Positions 17,205-25,279 of a stretch of DNA of 25,279 bases are shown piece by piece; position 1 is the stretch's first letter, and every line of letters starts with the position of its first letter. Source of the DNA: Hondaea fermentalgiana (taxonomy: Eukaryota > Sar > Bigyra > Thraustochytrida > Thraustochytriidae); NCBI GenBank assembly GCA_014084085.1, contig NPFB01000038.1, positions 170,352 through 195,630 of the forward strand, read 5' to 3'. A model generated the notes under the pieces. It ran no database searches and had not been told where the DNA came from. It was given only the letters and a program-made list of their open reading frames with translations. A program made the position numbers and the translations under genes.

Positions 17205-17318
17205 CCTTGCTTGCTTGCTTGCTTGCTTGCTTGTAGGCAAACAGGCAGACAGGCAGGCAAACAGACTGACCGATTTACAAATTACTAGATCGAAACCCGT
17301 ACGAGGAATACAGCCACC
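16117..17318. promoter_or_regulatory. Divergent upstream region shared by RSPH3 and EF-hand/WD40 genes
   Basis: A 1.2-kb region between two head-to-head starts. A palindromic CACGTG lies at 16134-16139, about 18 bp upstream of the RSPH3 ATG. About 16600-16710 is A/T-rich with TATAATT-like stretches. The right half carries long tetranucleotide repeats (listed separately), and the WD40 gene ATG has an ideal GCCACCATGG context. Open frames in the left half lack ATG starts and family features. I did not find a clean RFX X-box. Confidence 0.6.
17114..17263. repeat. Compound GGCT / GCTT / AGGC tetranucleotide repeat
   Basis: Successive blocks of (GGCT)n with short interruptions (17114-17201), then (GCTT)n (about 17205-17232), then a purine-rich AGGC/AGAC block. 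It ends about 55 bp before the start of the EF-hand/WD40 gene, so at least part is probably in its 5' leader. Confidence 0.9.
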
Positions 17319-20300
17319 ATGGACGTCATGATGAGGTTACCATCCTCGTCGCTCGACGTGCTGCGGAACAAGTTCATGTCGAGCGCGGGCGGCGATGGCC
17401 TCATTCTCGAAGAGTTCGTTGATGCAATGTTGCACTATCTCCCCAAGCCAGCCAACGAGGAAGAATGTATCAAGCTTGTCATGGAACTCGTCGATCTGTA
17501 CCATCAGGTCGACGTCAACGGAGATTGCTTCATGTCGTGGGACGAGTTTACTTCGCATTGCATCGAAGCGGGCATGCTCGCCACACGTACAGTCGAGAAG
17601 CCGCTCAGCGTCAACTTTCAATACATTCCCGACTTCAAGGATCCTCTCAACCACCACATCGTGCAAGAGGTCCAGCTTATTGAATCGCTCAATGCGATTC
17701 TCGTTATTGAGAGCGGTTCCTCCGCCGTCAAAATCATTGATGCCACAACGCTAAAGCTTGAGCGCATACTCCAGGTAAGACGCGAGTCCACCAATGGCGA
17801 AATGGAGAATCACCGCTTTCCAATCGTCAGCCTTGTCTATGCGCACGACCTCCAGCTTTTAGCAATATGTAGCGCAGACATGTCGATCTCCTTTTGGACC
17901 TGGGATGATTTCCGCTCTCTTGGTCACATTCAATCAAAAGCAATACGTAGAATGTCCTACGCGAGCAACGGGACTCTTTACACGACAGACGACTCCGGCA
18001 CGGTCTGCCTGTGGAAGCTTCGCATCAAACACTTTCACGGAGGGCCTGCTCAGTGTGTTTGCATCCCGCACGGCAGCCTGAAAGGTCACACGAGTATCGT
18101 CATTGCTTTTGCAGAAGTTCATCGGTATGGTTATTTCGTCACAGGCGGCATGGACTCGCAAATCCTTTTATGGGACCTCGAAACCAGTCGCCGCAAAGGA
18201 GCTCTCATCAAACACAAGCGCGCAGTGTCGCATCTCCAGTACTCGAAATCGATGGATCTTTTGCTCAGCGGGGGCTACGAGCACGAGATTTATTGCTGGG
18301 ATGTCTACAACAAGCAGATTGTCCTCGTCCTCACGGGCCATCACCATCCATGCATTGGCTTGCAACTTACGTACCTTTCGGCGGATGACGAACAAGAACA
18401 TGCAGTGAGCTGCGACGCAAGCGGAACCATGAAACTCTGGAAATTGACGCGAACTGCAAGCGGGGAGGCCGCGGCACGACAGACCTTTGTCGCCGATCCC
18501 GATAATGGACTGTATAAGCCCCGCATGATGCTCGCCTGCGGGCCTCGACGGGTCATCACGGCAAGTCGCGAGCTTCGTCTATTTGAAGCGAAGTCCACCT
18601 ACGTGCAAGACTTTCTTCCCTTCAAAGCTCTGTTCAACTCGGTCCTTGACAGGTTTTACGTTGCCATCGGAAAGTACATTCAGGTCTGGTGCGCTGTGGC
18701 CGGGGATATGATTGACGAATGGTACCACGTTTCCGACAGCGAAATATCCTGCATGTGCTTTGATGATCGAGAGCGCAAGGTTGTCTTTGGCAATGTGAAC
18801 GGTCGCGTCATTGTGCTCAACGCCATTAACGGCGCTATCATGAAGAATGTCCATCTTGCGGAAATCGCGCCATCAGCCGCTCTGACGGGACACCTCAGCG
18901 CGCCCATGGACGCTGCGCAGCCTCGTGCTGCCTCCGACATCGCAGTGAATCAGATTCACTACAACAAAGAAGACAAGTGCCTTATTGTTCTCACGAGCCG
19001 GTCTGTCTTCATCTTTGACGAGGACGCAACAGAAGAAAAGGCAGATGGGGTTCTTTTACCTCTCTTCCGCGTCGCCTTTGACATGCACGAGTATGAAATT
19101 ACAGCGAGCGCATTCAGCTATGAGCTTTCTCTCATCGCCACAGGGTCTGCAGACAAGTCGATTCGGATCTGGGAATTTCAGCAGCTTCGTCTCGAGGGCG
19201 AGTGCATTGGGCACACGGGCCAGGTCACGGCAATGTCTTTTGTGGAGTCCTATCCGCTTCTCGTAAGCGCCGACGAGGATGCAAACCTCTCCATATGGAC
19301 GGTTCGCCCATCTCCGCGTCCATATATGCGCGTCGTTTCGGTACTGTGCAGATCACCACGCGTACGTGCCGCAGAAGGCGCCCAAGTTCATCTTCCTGAT
19401 GCCGGTGTTTCAGAAGCGAGCCGGAACAACAACGCTGAAGCAAACATGGAGCAGGACGCGACGCGGAGACGCACGAGCACCACCGCCACAGGAAAGAATG
19501 TCTCGATTGCCGAAGGTGTAGAAACACTCAACATTTCTCCAAAGCACGGCAGCTTTCGGCGCAGATTGAACCGCCGAGCTACCGTCGGCAGTAGCAAAAA
19601 CCTCCGCATTTACTTTCCAAGCGAGGACTTTGACCCAGTGCCTGTCTGTTGTCTCGAGATCCAGCGCTCAGAAAACGGAATCACTCTTTACACTGGTGAC
19701 CAGCGCGGCGACATGAAGGAATGGAACCTCGGCTTGTGTCTGAAAGACCTCGGATCCGAACCTCTGGATCCAGAGAAGTTGCCTCCAAGCTTTGAAGGCT
19801 ACAATGCGTCTCGTCACGTCGAGCTGAGCTACCGCTACCTCTTCGAGGACTTTGACGGTTTTCGAGCAGACGAGCAAGACAACGACACTTCGGGGCCCGA
19901 GGTGGAGGAGACGCGTCGGCAGAAGATGCTCGAGCGCAAGGAGCGCAAGCGGCGCCAAGAGCGCATGCGCCAAAAGCTTTTGCGCATCAGAAAAAACATC
20001 AAGTCCTCGGAGACCAAAATCAAAGCACGTCTTCCCGTTCTCAAGCTTTTTGCGGCACATGCGGAGAATATAAACTCAATGCAAGTCATTGCAATGCCCG
20101 AGTCCATTCTTACGACCTCAATGGACGGAAACGTGCGAATATGGAATCACGCAGGCAAGCGTATCGGAAACCTTTCGATGAGTGCAAACGAAGTTGCCAA
20201 TGTCCAAAAGGGTTTGGCCAAGAATGTGGCGTACAGGTTCAATCTTGACATCGACGCAAAATTGTGGGATCGCTACGATGAGGCAATCCGCATCTTGCAA

Positions 20301-22514
20301 AGCGTGCGAGCAAAGTACTCGCTTCCTCGGCTTTTGACACGCCAGACGCTCGCCATTCGCTCGCCCCCTGAGATCGATATTGACGTGCACATGCGAGCGG
20401 AGAAATTTTCCGGTGAAATTGTACGTCTTGGCAACACGCGAGTGGCCAAAGCACTGGCGCTTTTGCTCCTCGCGGACGGCCAGCATCGAGAAGGCAGAGA
20501 TGCCTTTGATATCGATTTTACTCAAACTCTTGACCACCATGAAATGACCGCAGGCATACTCGACAGTCCTACATCACGCAATGGACAGCAGCAAAGGCAG
20601 CAAAGGCAAAGTCAAGAGCAGAAATGCCAGCACAAAGAAGAGAAAGAAGATGAAGAGCAGAATGGAAAAGAAGTAGAACCGAAGAATGAAGAAAAGGATG
20701 AAGACGAAGAACAGAAAGCCTCGAGGGATTCGTTGCCTGCGAACGATGCAACACTCGATGCGATTGCAGCAGAGCAAGATAACAAGGCGTCCGGGCCGAC
20801 AAAACTACCTCAAATCGAGGCACCCACGGACCCGTGGTCTGACACTGAGCATGGAAGGACCGAAGATCGATTTTCACCGTTGCGCAATTCATACAGAAGC
20901 TATGAGCTCGAAGTGCAGCGAAAGCGCGACTTGCAAGATTTGCAAAAACATCTGCGTGAGACCAAAGTTGACACGACACCGTCGCCTCTTTTACGCGCGT
21001 TGCTACGTGAAGAAGAGGAAAAGGCTACGGCGCAAAAGCAAAAGTCCAAACAGAAGCGTCGAGCTCGACACCTCTCGTTGCAAATATCGTCAAGCAAAGC
21101 AAATGAGGCCTTGAGCGTCGTTGCAGGTTCTGACGACCCGTGTGAATCCGCCGGAAAGCGCGTGCAGCGCTCCGTTTCGCTGCCAGCTCTCCCAGCAGCG
21201 CACATCCAGGAGCACGCTGCTGTACATGAGACGAAGAAACAGGTTCCCGAGATGTCGTCTCCCCATGCCGGGCGAAGGGTCAGTGTTTTGGACAGAGCTT
21301 CGCGTCGAAGTGTGGATACAAGTCGGCAAAGCGAAAGATCCCGTCGCGGCGCAGCTTTTCTGGAAGACATCCAGGAAGCCCTCGAGTTCGTCTCGGCGTC
21401 GACGGAAATTTCGAGAGATAGCAGTCGCAGCAGTAGAAGTGACGGTTCCGACAACGACAGGAGCAGCCACAAGGACCAGATGTTCTTTTCTGAGACGTTT
21501 CGAGAGATGGGAGGGCATCCTTCACGAGCAACCCTGAATATGGAAGATGGTGAATCATTGTTTCAGGACATTCCAGAGACGGCGGAAGACAGCCCTACGA
21601 AGGGGGATGTGGCTTCGATCCCCGACTATCGTCGGCGCTCCATGGCTCGTGTCAGCTTCTTGATGCAAGATCAACAAAGTGAGTTGAGCCAAGACGCATC
21701 AGATTCGAGTTTGAAGACGGCAAAGTCGGGCAGGCATCAGCGCAACCTCGATGGCTCGATTGAGAATGTTCGACGCCCCTCGCGACAGTCGATTCTACGC
21801 AGAGCAACGCTCGTCTCCGAGTCTCGCACAAGCGTTATATCGGCGGCCACTCAGCGCAGCATGCAGCGACGCCGCGAGTCGACAATTGCGAACCCGAACG
21901 GGCCGTTGCTATCAGGGGCAAACAGCTCCAACATTGGCATCTATTCGAAGCGCGAGATTTTAAGTCACAAGATCCTTTTTGACCAAATGAGCGACCCTAG
22001 CGGAAAGCTGGTTGAGCTCGAGGTACTCATGGACAATGTGGACAAGCTCGGTGTGGATGTGGAGCAGCTTGCGAGTATGTTCGATACGCTCGATACGGAC
22101 GGCAACGGTTCAATTTCCTTTTCAGAGATGCTGCGCATGTTTTTTGTCGGCGCGAGCGCCGAAGACCTGCGCGCCATGGAAGATTTCATTGAGGCAACCT
22201 ACAACAACACGGAGGATAACTGCAATCCTGTGATGACGCCTGCTGACCGCAAAGAGCTCCGCGAACTCTTTCGGCTCTACGACAAGGATAGAGGTGGTAC
22301 GCTTTCGCTCATCGAGCTCTTTGAAGTCCTCAACAAGCGCGAGTACAAGCCGCGAGACCAGTTTGGCAGCGACGAAGACCTTCTTTTCTCCTTTGCGGAC
22401 CTGGAGCGTCTCACCAAAAAGTTCAACTTTACCCTGGACCACGAGCTTTCCGAGGACGAGTTCATCGAGCTCATGTTCGACTTTCAGCACACAGACGTCG
22501 ATTACAAATCATAG
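17319..22514 (+). CDS. Large EF-hand / WD40-repeat / EF-hand protein, probably flagellar
   Basis: A 1731-residue protein in one uninterrupted frame. The N-terminus has an EF-hand pair; the second loop DVNGDCFMSWDE (about 65-76) has all calcium ligands. From about 110 to 660 there are many WD40 repeats, for example GGMDSQILLWDL, ASGTMKLWKL and GSADKSIRIWEF, continuing with GDQRGDMKEWNL (about 795) and SMDGNVRIWN (about 935), enough for two propellers. A charged coiled segment lies near 865-905. About 1080-1570 is a low-complexity Gln/Glu/Lys/Ser region, probably disordered. The C-terminus is calmodulin-like, with two good loops, DTDGNGSISFSE (about 1591) and DKDRGGTLSLIE (about 1655), between degenerate hands. 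EF-hand plus WD40 layouts resemble WDR49/WDR64-type proteins, some of them ciliary. A calcium-responsive axonemal scaffold is inferred from this and from RSPH3 next door. The ATG has a perfect Kozak context. Confidence 0.9.
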   Translation: MDVMMRLPSSSLDVLRNKFMSSAGGDGLILEEFVDAMLHYLPKPANEEECIKLVMELVDLYHQVDVNGDCFMSWDEFTSHCIEAGMLATRTVEKPLSVNFQYIPDFKDPLNHHIVQEVQLIESLNAILVIESGSSAVKIIDATTLKLERILQVRRESTNGEMENHRFPIVSLVYAHDLQLLAICSADMSISFWTWDDFRSLGHIQSKAIRRMSYASNGTLYTTDDSGTVCLWKLRIKHFHGGPAQCVCIPHGSLKGHTSIVIAFAEVHRYGYFVTGGMDSQILLWDLETSRRKGALIKHKRAVSHLQYSKSMDLLLSGGYEHEIYCWDVYNKQIVLVLTGHHHPCIGLQLTYLSADDEQEHAVSCDASGTMKLWKLTRTASGEAAARQTFVADPDNGLYKPRMMLACGPRRVITASRELRLFEAKSTYVQDFLPFKALFNSVLDRFYVAIGKYIQVWCAVAGDMIDEWYHVSDSEISCMCFDDRERKVVFGNVNGRVIVLNAINGAIMKNVHLAEIAPSAALTGHLSAPMDAAQPRAASDIAVNQIHYNKEDKCLIVLTSRSVFIFDEDATEEKADGVLLPLFRVAFDMHEYEITASAFSYELSLIATGSADKSIRIWEFQQLRLEGECIGHTGQVTAMSFVESYPLLVSADEDANLSIWTVRPSPRPYMRVVSVLCRSPRVRAAEGAQVHLPDAGVSEASRNNNAEANMEQDATRRRTSTTATGKNVSIAEGVETLNISPKHGSFRRRLNRRATVGSSKNLRIYFPSEDFDPVPVCCLEIQRSENGITLYTGDQRGDMKEWNLGLCLKDLGSEPLDPEKLPPSFEGYNASRHVELSYRYLFEDFDGFRADEQDNDTSGPEVEETRRQKMLERKERKRRQERMRQKLLRIRKNIKSSETKIKARLPVLKLFAAHAENINSMQVIAMPESILTTSMDGNVRIWNHAGKRIGNLSMSANEVANVQKGLAKNVAYRFNLDIDAKLWDRYDEAIRILQSVRAKYSLPRLLTRQTLAIRSPPEIDIDVHMRAEKFSGEIVRLGNTRVAKALALLLLADGQHREGRDAFDIDFTQTLDHHEMTAGILDSPTSRNGQQQRQQRQSQEQKCQHKEEKEDEEQNGKEVEPKNEEKDEDEEQKASRDSLPANDATLDAIAAEQDNKASGPTKLPQIEAPTDPWSDTEHGRTEDRFSPLRNSYRSYELEVQRKRDLQDLQKHLRETKVDTTPSPLLRALLREEEEKATAQKQKSKQKRRARHLSLQISSSKANEALSVVAGSDDPCESAGKRVQRSVSLPALPAAHIQEHAAVHETKKQVPEMSSPHAGRRVSVLDRASRRSVDTSRQSERSRRGAAFLEDIQEALEFVSASTEISRDSSRSSRSDGSDNDRSSHKDQMFFSETFREMGGHPSRATLNMEDGESLFQDIPETAEDSPTKGDVASIPDYRRRSMARVSFLMQDQQSELSQDASDSSLKTAKSGRHQRNLDGSIENVRRPSRQSILRRATLVSESRTSVISAATQRSMQRRRESTIANPNGPLLSGANSSNIGIYSKREILSHKILFDQMSDPSGKLVELEVLMDNVDKLGVDVEQLASMFDTLDTDGNGSISFSEMLRMFFVGASAEDLRAMEDFIEATYNNTEDNCNPVMTPADRKELRELFRLYDKDRGGTLSLIELFEVLNKREYKPRDQFGSDEDLLFSFADLERLTKKFNFTLDHELSEDEFIELMFDFQHTDVDYKS

Positions 22515-22871
22515 TATACTCTTAACGATCTTTTAGATTTCCCAGTGCGTTCCTTTTTATCGCCGGCTGCTTCATCTGCTTCTTGCTGCTGCTTGTGCTG
22601 CTGCTGCTCTCAAACAAACGTTGATTCGATCAGGCATTCTGCAGTAGAGCTTGAAGTCTTTCTTCTTCTTCTTCCTTCTTTCTTTCCTTGTTCTGATGAA
22701 AGTAGTGCCGTCTAGTGCAGTCTAGTACCCAAACTATAGGGTGAGACCCGAGTGGCGCTGCGCGGCACTGGAGGCCAGACCACGGACGCCAAGAGCGCTG
22801 CGAGGAGGGCTTGCGAAGGCGCGCGAAGAGCCGCGGCTGCTGCGAGCGCAGACGCGCGCAAAGACGCAAGG
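22515..22871. other. Intergenic region between EF-hand/WD40 gene and uS17m gene
   Basis: A 357-bp region between tandem genes, holding the terminator region of one and the promoter and leader of the next. It contains CTG-rich and CTT-rich pyrimidine stretches (about 22575-22690) and a small direct repeat around TCTAGTGCAG/TCTAGTACC (22708-22729). From 22752 the uS17m frame is open, but only from a GTG. Confidence 0.55.
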
Positions 22872-23306
22872 ATGGCGCTCCGTCTGCTGCGCGCTGCCCC
22901 GGGGCCGCGCAAGTTCGTGGGCCGGGTGGTGTCGACCAAGATGAACAAGAGCATTGTCGTGGACGTCGAGCGCTTCGTGCCGCACCCGCGGTACGAAAAG
23001 TACGTCAAGCGCAACAAGAAGTTCATGGCGCACGACGAGCTGGAGCTTGCCAAGGAGGGAGATATTGTGCAGATTGTCACCTGCAGGCCAATTAGCAAGA
23101 ACAAGGCCTTCAACCTGATCGATTTCATCCGTACCTTTGACGGTCGCGAGCTCGCGACGCCGCCTCCACCCCTCAAGCCGCTGGTCCGCGACCCAGAGAA
23201 GCGAAAGGTTCGATTCGAAAAGGCAGCAAAGCGCAAGGAGGACAAGAAGAAGCGTCGCGAGTACGAGGCCCGCATGCTCGAGGAGGACAAGCTCTACGAC
23301 CTTTAG
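22872..23306 (+). CDS. MRPS17: Mitochondrial small-subunit ribosomal protein uS17m
   Basis: A 144-residue S17-family protein that binds small-subunit rRNA, most likely in mitochondria. Core landmarks: GRVVSTKMNKSIVVDVER (about 17-34), HPRYEKYVKRNKKFMAHDE (about 38-56), then EGDIVQIVTCRPISKNK, the hallmark GD.V.I..CRP.SK.K of bacterial-type S17, and FNLIDFI. The short N-terminus MALRLLRAAPGPRK is Arg/Leu-rich and free of acidic residues, like a mitochondrial presequence. After the core there is a Lys/Arg/Glu-rich helical extension of about 50 residues. The frame continues 40 codons upstream to a GTG (22752); those codons are also Ala/Arg-rich, but the first ATG is 22872. No plastid gene context is seen, so mitochondrial is preferred. 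Stop TAG is followed by AAATAAAC, a likely poly(A) signal. Confidence 0.93.
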   Translation: MALRLLRAAPGPRKFVGRVVSTKMNKSIVVDVERFVPHPRYEKYVKRNKKFMAHDELELAKEGDIVQIVTCRPISKNKAFNLIDFIRTFDGRELATPPPPLKPLVRDPEKRKVRFEKAAKRKEDKKKRREYEARMLEEDKLYDL

Positions 23307-23314
23307 TTTTTCCG

Positions 23315-23350
23315 CAAATAAACATAACAAAACAAAACAAAACAAAACAA
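23315..23350 (+). terminator. Probable polyadenylation region with AAAAC repeats after uS17m
   Basis: AAATAAAC lies about 10 bases after the stop codon, followed by five ACAAA-type units. It resembles a eukaryotic poly(A) signal and 3' end region. Assignment is by position and motif only. Confidence 0.5.
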
Positions 23351-23507
23351 TGAAACAACCAATTTCCCCACACAAATCGGAAGAGTAAATAGTGCAACCT
23401 ATGCTTTGGTGCTGCGTTGTCTCGGCTGATTGCTCAATGACACGCGGGTATCGCTTGTTGTTCACCATTTCGCCTCAAACTCTATGGCCAAAACTCAAGC
23501 CTCATCT

Positions 23508-24706
23508 CTAGCGCCTTGGCGCGAGCTGCACGCCTCCTTTTGGCGAAAGTTTGCGAAAACGCATGGCCGCCATCACTGCTGTAGTGGCATTCTGCAGGTC
23601 GAAGCGTCGAAGCAGCTCGCGAATCGTGTCCATGCGCTCGAGGCACCGCGTCGACGCCTCGTCAATTTGTCGAAAACCTGCCCAAGAAAGGTGGAGCTTA
23701 CTGAAATCAAAGCCTTGCCGCCGAAGCGCACGCGCATGGTTGCGGAGTTTTTCAAACGCTGCGTGAATCCGCCCTCCCCACGTGAACCAGCGCTGGAGCA
23801 TCTTTAACGTGATCCGATAGTCGGTTTCTTCCTTGATTCTTTCGTAGTCAAAGGTGTCAAACTCGTGAACATTGAGCTGACCAGACTCTTGCTGCCGATC
23901 CGCATCTGCGTCTCGCTCGAAAAGAATCAGTGACGCAATCAGCAAGACGTACAGTCGGTGTGTGTCGCGGACCAGACGCGTCCAGAGTTCGCGGCAACCC
24001 TCAGAACTAGCCTTTCGAGGTTTCTCCGTTGCAAGCACTTCGAGCTCTTGCAGTCTTTCGTTGAGGACGATGAGAGTACGGTCATATGTATTAACGATCC
24101 CTTGCAAGCTGTTCGCGGCAAGATCCACAGACGGAAGCGAACTTTTGAAAGAAATAGCTGATGAGCTTGCATGGCCACGTCCAGAAACATTGGCAGGAAT
24201 ATGCAGGCCGCGTGGCCGATGTGTTGACATTCGCTCGTTTCGGCTCTCAAATCGTGTTGCAGGCTGCAATGTGGCCAATGTTGGATCAGCATCTCGCTGT
24301 CCGTGCTCGCTCTCGCGGCCAGAGATGCTCAACCCGTAAATCTGAGCTCGTTTTGCGTCTGGAGAGCGCGGCGATTGTGTTTCTAGAATACGCCAGCTGT
24401 CCTGCTTGGCAAAAGATGTTGGACGAAGTGTGTGGAGCCCGCTGTTATACGGATTATCACGGCCCGCAAGAGGTCACGTCTTTCTTTGGTAAGCTTTCTT
24501 CTCTCTCTTTCTGAATAATTGATTTGCCTGCCACGCTCCATAACGTACTCTTCTTCTTCCCCGTCTAATTGCAAGTGCGCGTAGGTGTCGCTCTCCACTC
24601 TAGAGTCTGCAGGAGGTCGGAAACGATCGAAATCGGCGATTTTGGCGCTTCGGGAGTCCCCATGTCTCCTCGAGCCCAGCAGTGAGAGATTCTCAACAGT
24701 CTCCAT
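23508..24706 (-). CDS. Unrecognised helical protein, probably two exons
   Basis: I do not recognise a family. The main frame ends at 23508 and is open to about 24480, but its first ATG is at 24230 (240 residues). A better model joins 24706-24549 (ATG at 24706) to 24441-23508 across a 107-nt intron with donor GTACGT and acceptor ATAACAG. The reading frame is kept across the junction, giving 363 residues. The N-terminal half would be Ser/Arg-rich and probably disordered. The C-terminal half is helical, with heptad-like stretches around RTLIVLNERLQELEVL and a hydrophobic segment, LYVLLIASLILFERD, that is too short and charged at its edges for a confident membrane helix. The gene converges on uS17m (201 bp between stops). 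Being a gene is fairly likely; the exact 5' end is uncertain. Confidence 0.5.
24442..24548 (-). other. Candidate 107-nt spliceosomal intron
   Basis: On the minus strand it begins GTACGT and ends TAATCCGTATAACAG, with a possible branch-point-like TGATAAT upstream of the acceptor. It removes in-frame stops and joins two open frames in phase. This is inferred from sequence only. Confidence 0.4.
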
Positions 24707-24825
24707 CGAGCCGTCAAATCTCAAGCCTAGCAATGCGACGCGAGGAGCTTTGTGCTTACCGTGTGCGTAAGCCAAATAATGGGATGAAGGAGACCAGAGG
24801 GTCTCGGTCGTCCGTCCACCTGGTT

Positions 24826-24850
24826 GCTCGCTCGCTCGCTCGCTCGCTCG
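24826..24850. repeat. GCTC tetranucleotide microsatellite
   Basis: Just over six exact GCTC units, about 120 bp upstream of the proposed start of the last gene. Confidence 0.9.
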
Positions 24851-25085
24851 TCTTGTCAGGCCACGCACGCCCAACAACGGCAAGTCTGTGTCCTTGTTGC
24901 GTCAGTCTGCAGCTCCAGCTGCGCTGCTCTTTCCTCCCCAGCGCTAGAAGTGCCTTTTGCCCCCTCCACTCCAATCGTCTTTGCGAGAAACCCAAGCTCG
25001 CGGCTCGGACCCGGACGTGGACTTTGTCATTCATAACGCACATTTCGGCATGGGCCTCGCTATGCTACGTACTAGTGCCAATCAC

Positions 25086-25103
25086 GAAGGAAGGAAGGAA
25101 GGA
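25086..25103. repeat. GAAG/GGAA tetranucleotide microsatellite
   Basis: Four and a half exact GAAG units, followed by degenerate purine-rich sequence to about 25122. Confidence 0.85.
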
Positions 25104-25279
25104 ACTTGAAGGAAAGAAGGAGGTCCGTTCGTTCTTATCGTTCCATTGCTGGTGTTGTTCGTTCTTGCGCGTCGCCAATCACGAACCGCGACCAGCCCGC
25201 GCGGCAGATCTCTCTCCCCGCGCGCCGGCTGGACGCTCGCGCCTCCCGCGGGTCGAGAGCGGAGGCCTCCCCGCGGCCC

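Larger units (their letters stand above)
24707..25279. other. Upstream region of the last gene to window end; no gene seen
   Basis: The region contains microsatellites (listed separately), a GTAAGC donor-like site on the minus strand near 24762, and a GC-rich right end. Open frames are short, low-complexity and mostly lack ATG starts. A further 5' exon of the minus-strand gene cannot be excluded. Confidence 0.5.

Noticed and set aside
22752..22871. 40-codon N-terminal extension of uS17m
   Set aside because: It begins at GTG. A good ATG with a presequence-like N-terminus exists at 22872.
24161..24514. 117-codon plus-strand frame with an ATG and a GTAAGC donor-like site at 24489
   Set aside because: It overlaps the minus-strand gene, no acceptable second exon follows, and the minus-strand frame on the same bases continues a better gene model. 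Not fully excluded.
1..25279. tRNA, rRNA, transposon or viral insertion
   Set aside because: I looked for B-box-like motifs, terminal repeats and transposase or reverse-transcriptase motifs and saw none. A covariance-model search could still find small RNAs.

Overview
The window is eukaryotic nuclear DNA. The genes are long, almost all read as single uninterrupted frames, and carry eukaryotic or flagellar domains: eEF3, radial spoke protein RSPH3, a mitochondrial uS17 and a Mis18-like protein. Start contexts are Kozak-like (GCCACCATGG at 17319). A 100-N assembly gap lies at 13038-13137. A flagellated, intron-poor organism with moderately high GC that has eEF3, a Zn2Cys6 zinc cluster and a Mut-7/EXD3-type exonuclease fits a heterotrophic stramenopile, and a thraustochytrid or other labyrinthulomycete is my best guess. 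A zoosporic fungus (chytrid) is the main alternative. This assignment is inference; I could not run a search.

Layout. (1) 2-3187, minus: complete translation elongation factor eEF3. (2) 3188-6170: about 3 kb with no convincing gene. It holds the eEF3 leader and promoter with CAAG repeats, a 64-bp pyrimidine tract and a very GC-rich stretch. (3) 6171-9422, minus: Mut-7/EXD3-like 3'-5' exonuclease with a YbaK-type aminoacyl-tRNA deacylase domain inserted before the Mut7-C RNase domain. (4) 10084-11631, plus: IQ-motif protein. (5) 11955-12788, minus: a Zn2Cys6 DNA-binding cluster fused to an all-alpha dCTP pyrophosphatase. (6) 13736-14776, plus: Mis18-like zinc protein with an acidic tail. (7) 14947-16116, minus: RSPH3. 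(8) 17319-22514, plus: 1731-residue protein with EF-hands at both ends and WD40 repeats between. (9) 22872-23306, plus: mitochondrial ribosomal protein uS17m. (10) 23508 to about 24706, minus: unrecognised helical protein, probably with one 107-nt intron.

From gene 3 onward most neighbours alternate in orientation. Divergent pairs have GC-rich, repeat-bearing shared upstream regions of 0.66-1.2 kb. Convergent pairs are separated by only 170-325 bp, richer in A and T. RSPH3 and the EF-hand/WD40 protein share one divergent upstream region and, with the IQ protein, suggest a small neighbourhood of flagellar genes. eEF3, the exonuclease-deacylase and uS17m relate to translation or RNA, but nothing ties them into one pathway.

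The most unusual content is the two domain fusions: Zn2Cys6 plus dCTP pyrophosphatase, and exonuclease plus YbaK plus Mut7-C. Both are encoded in single uninterrupted frames with motif residues I can see.
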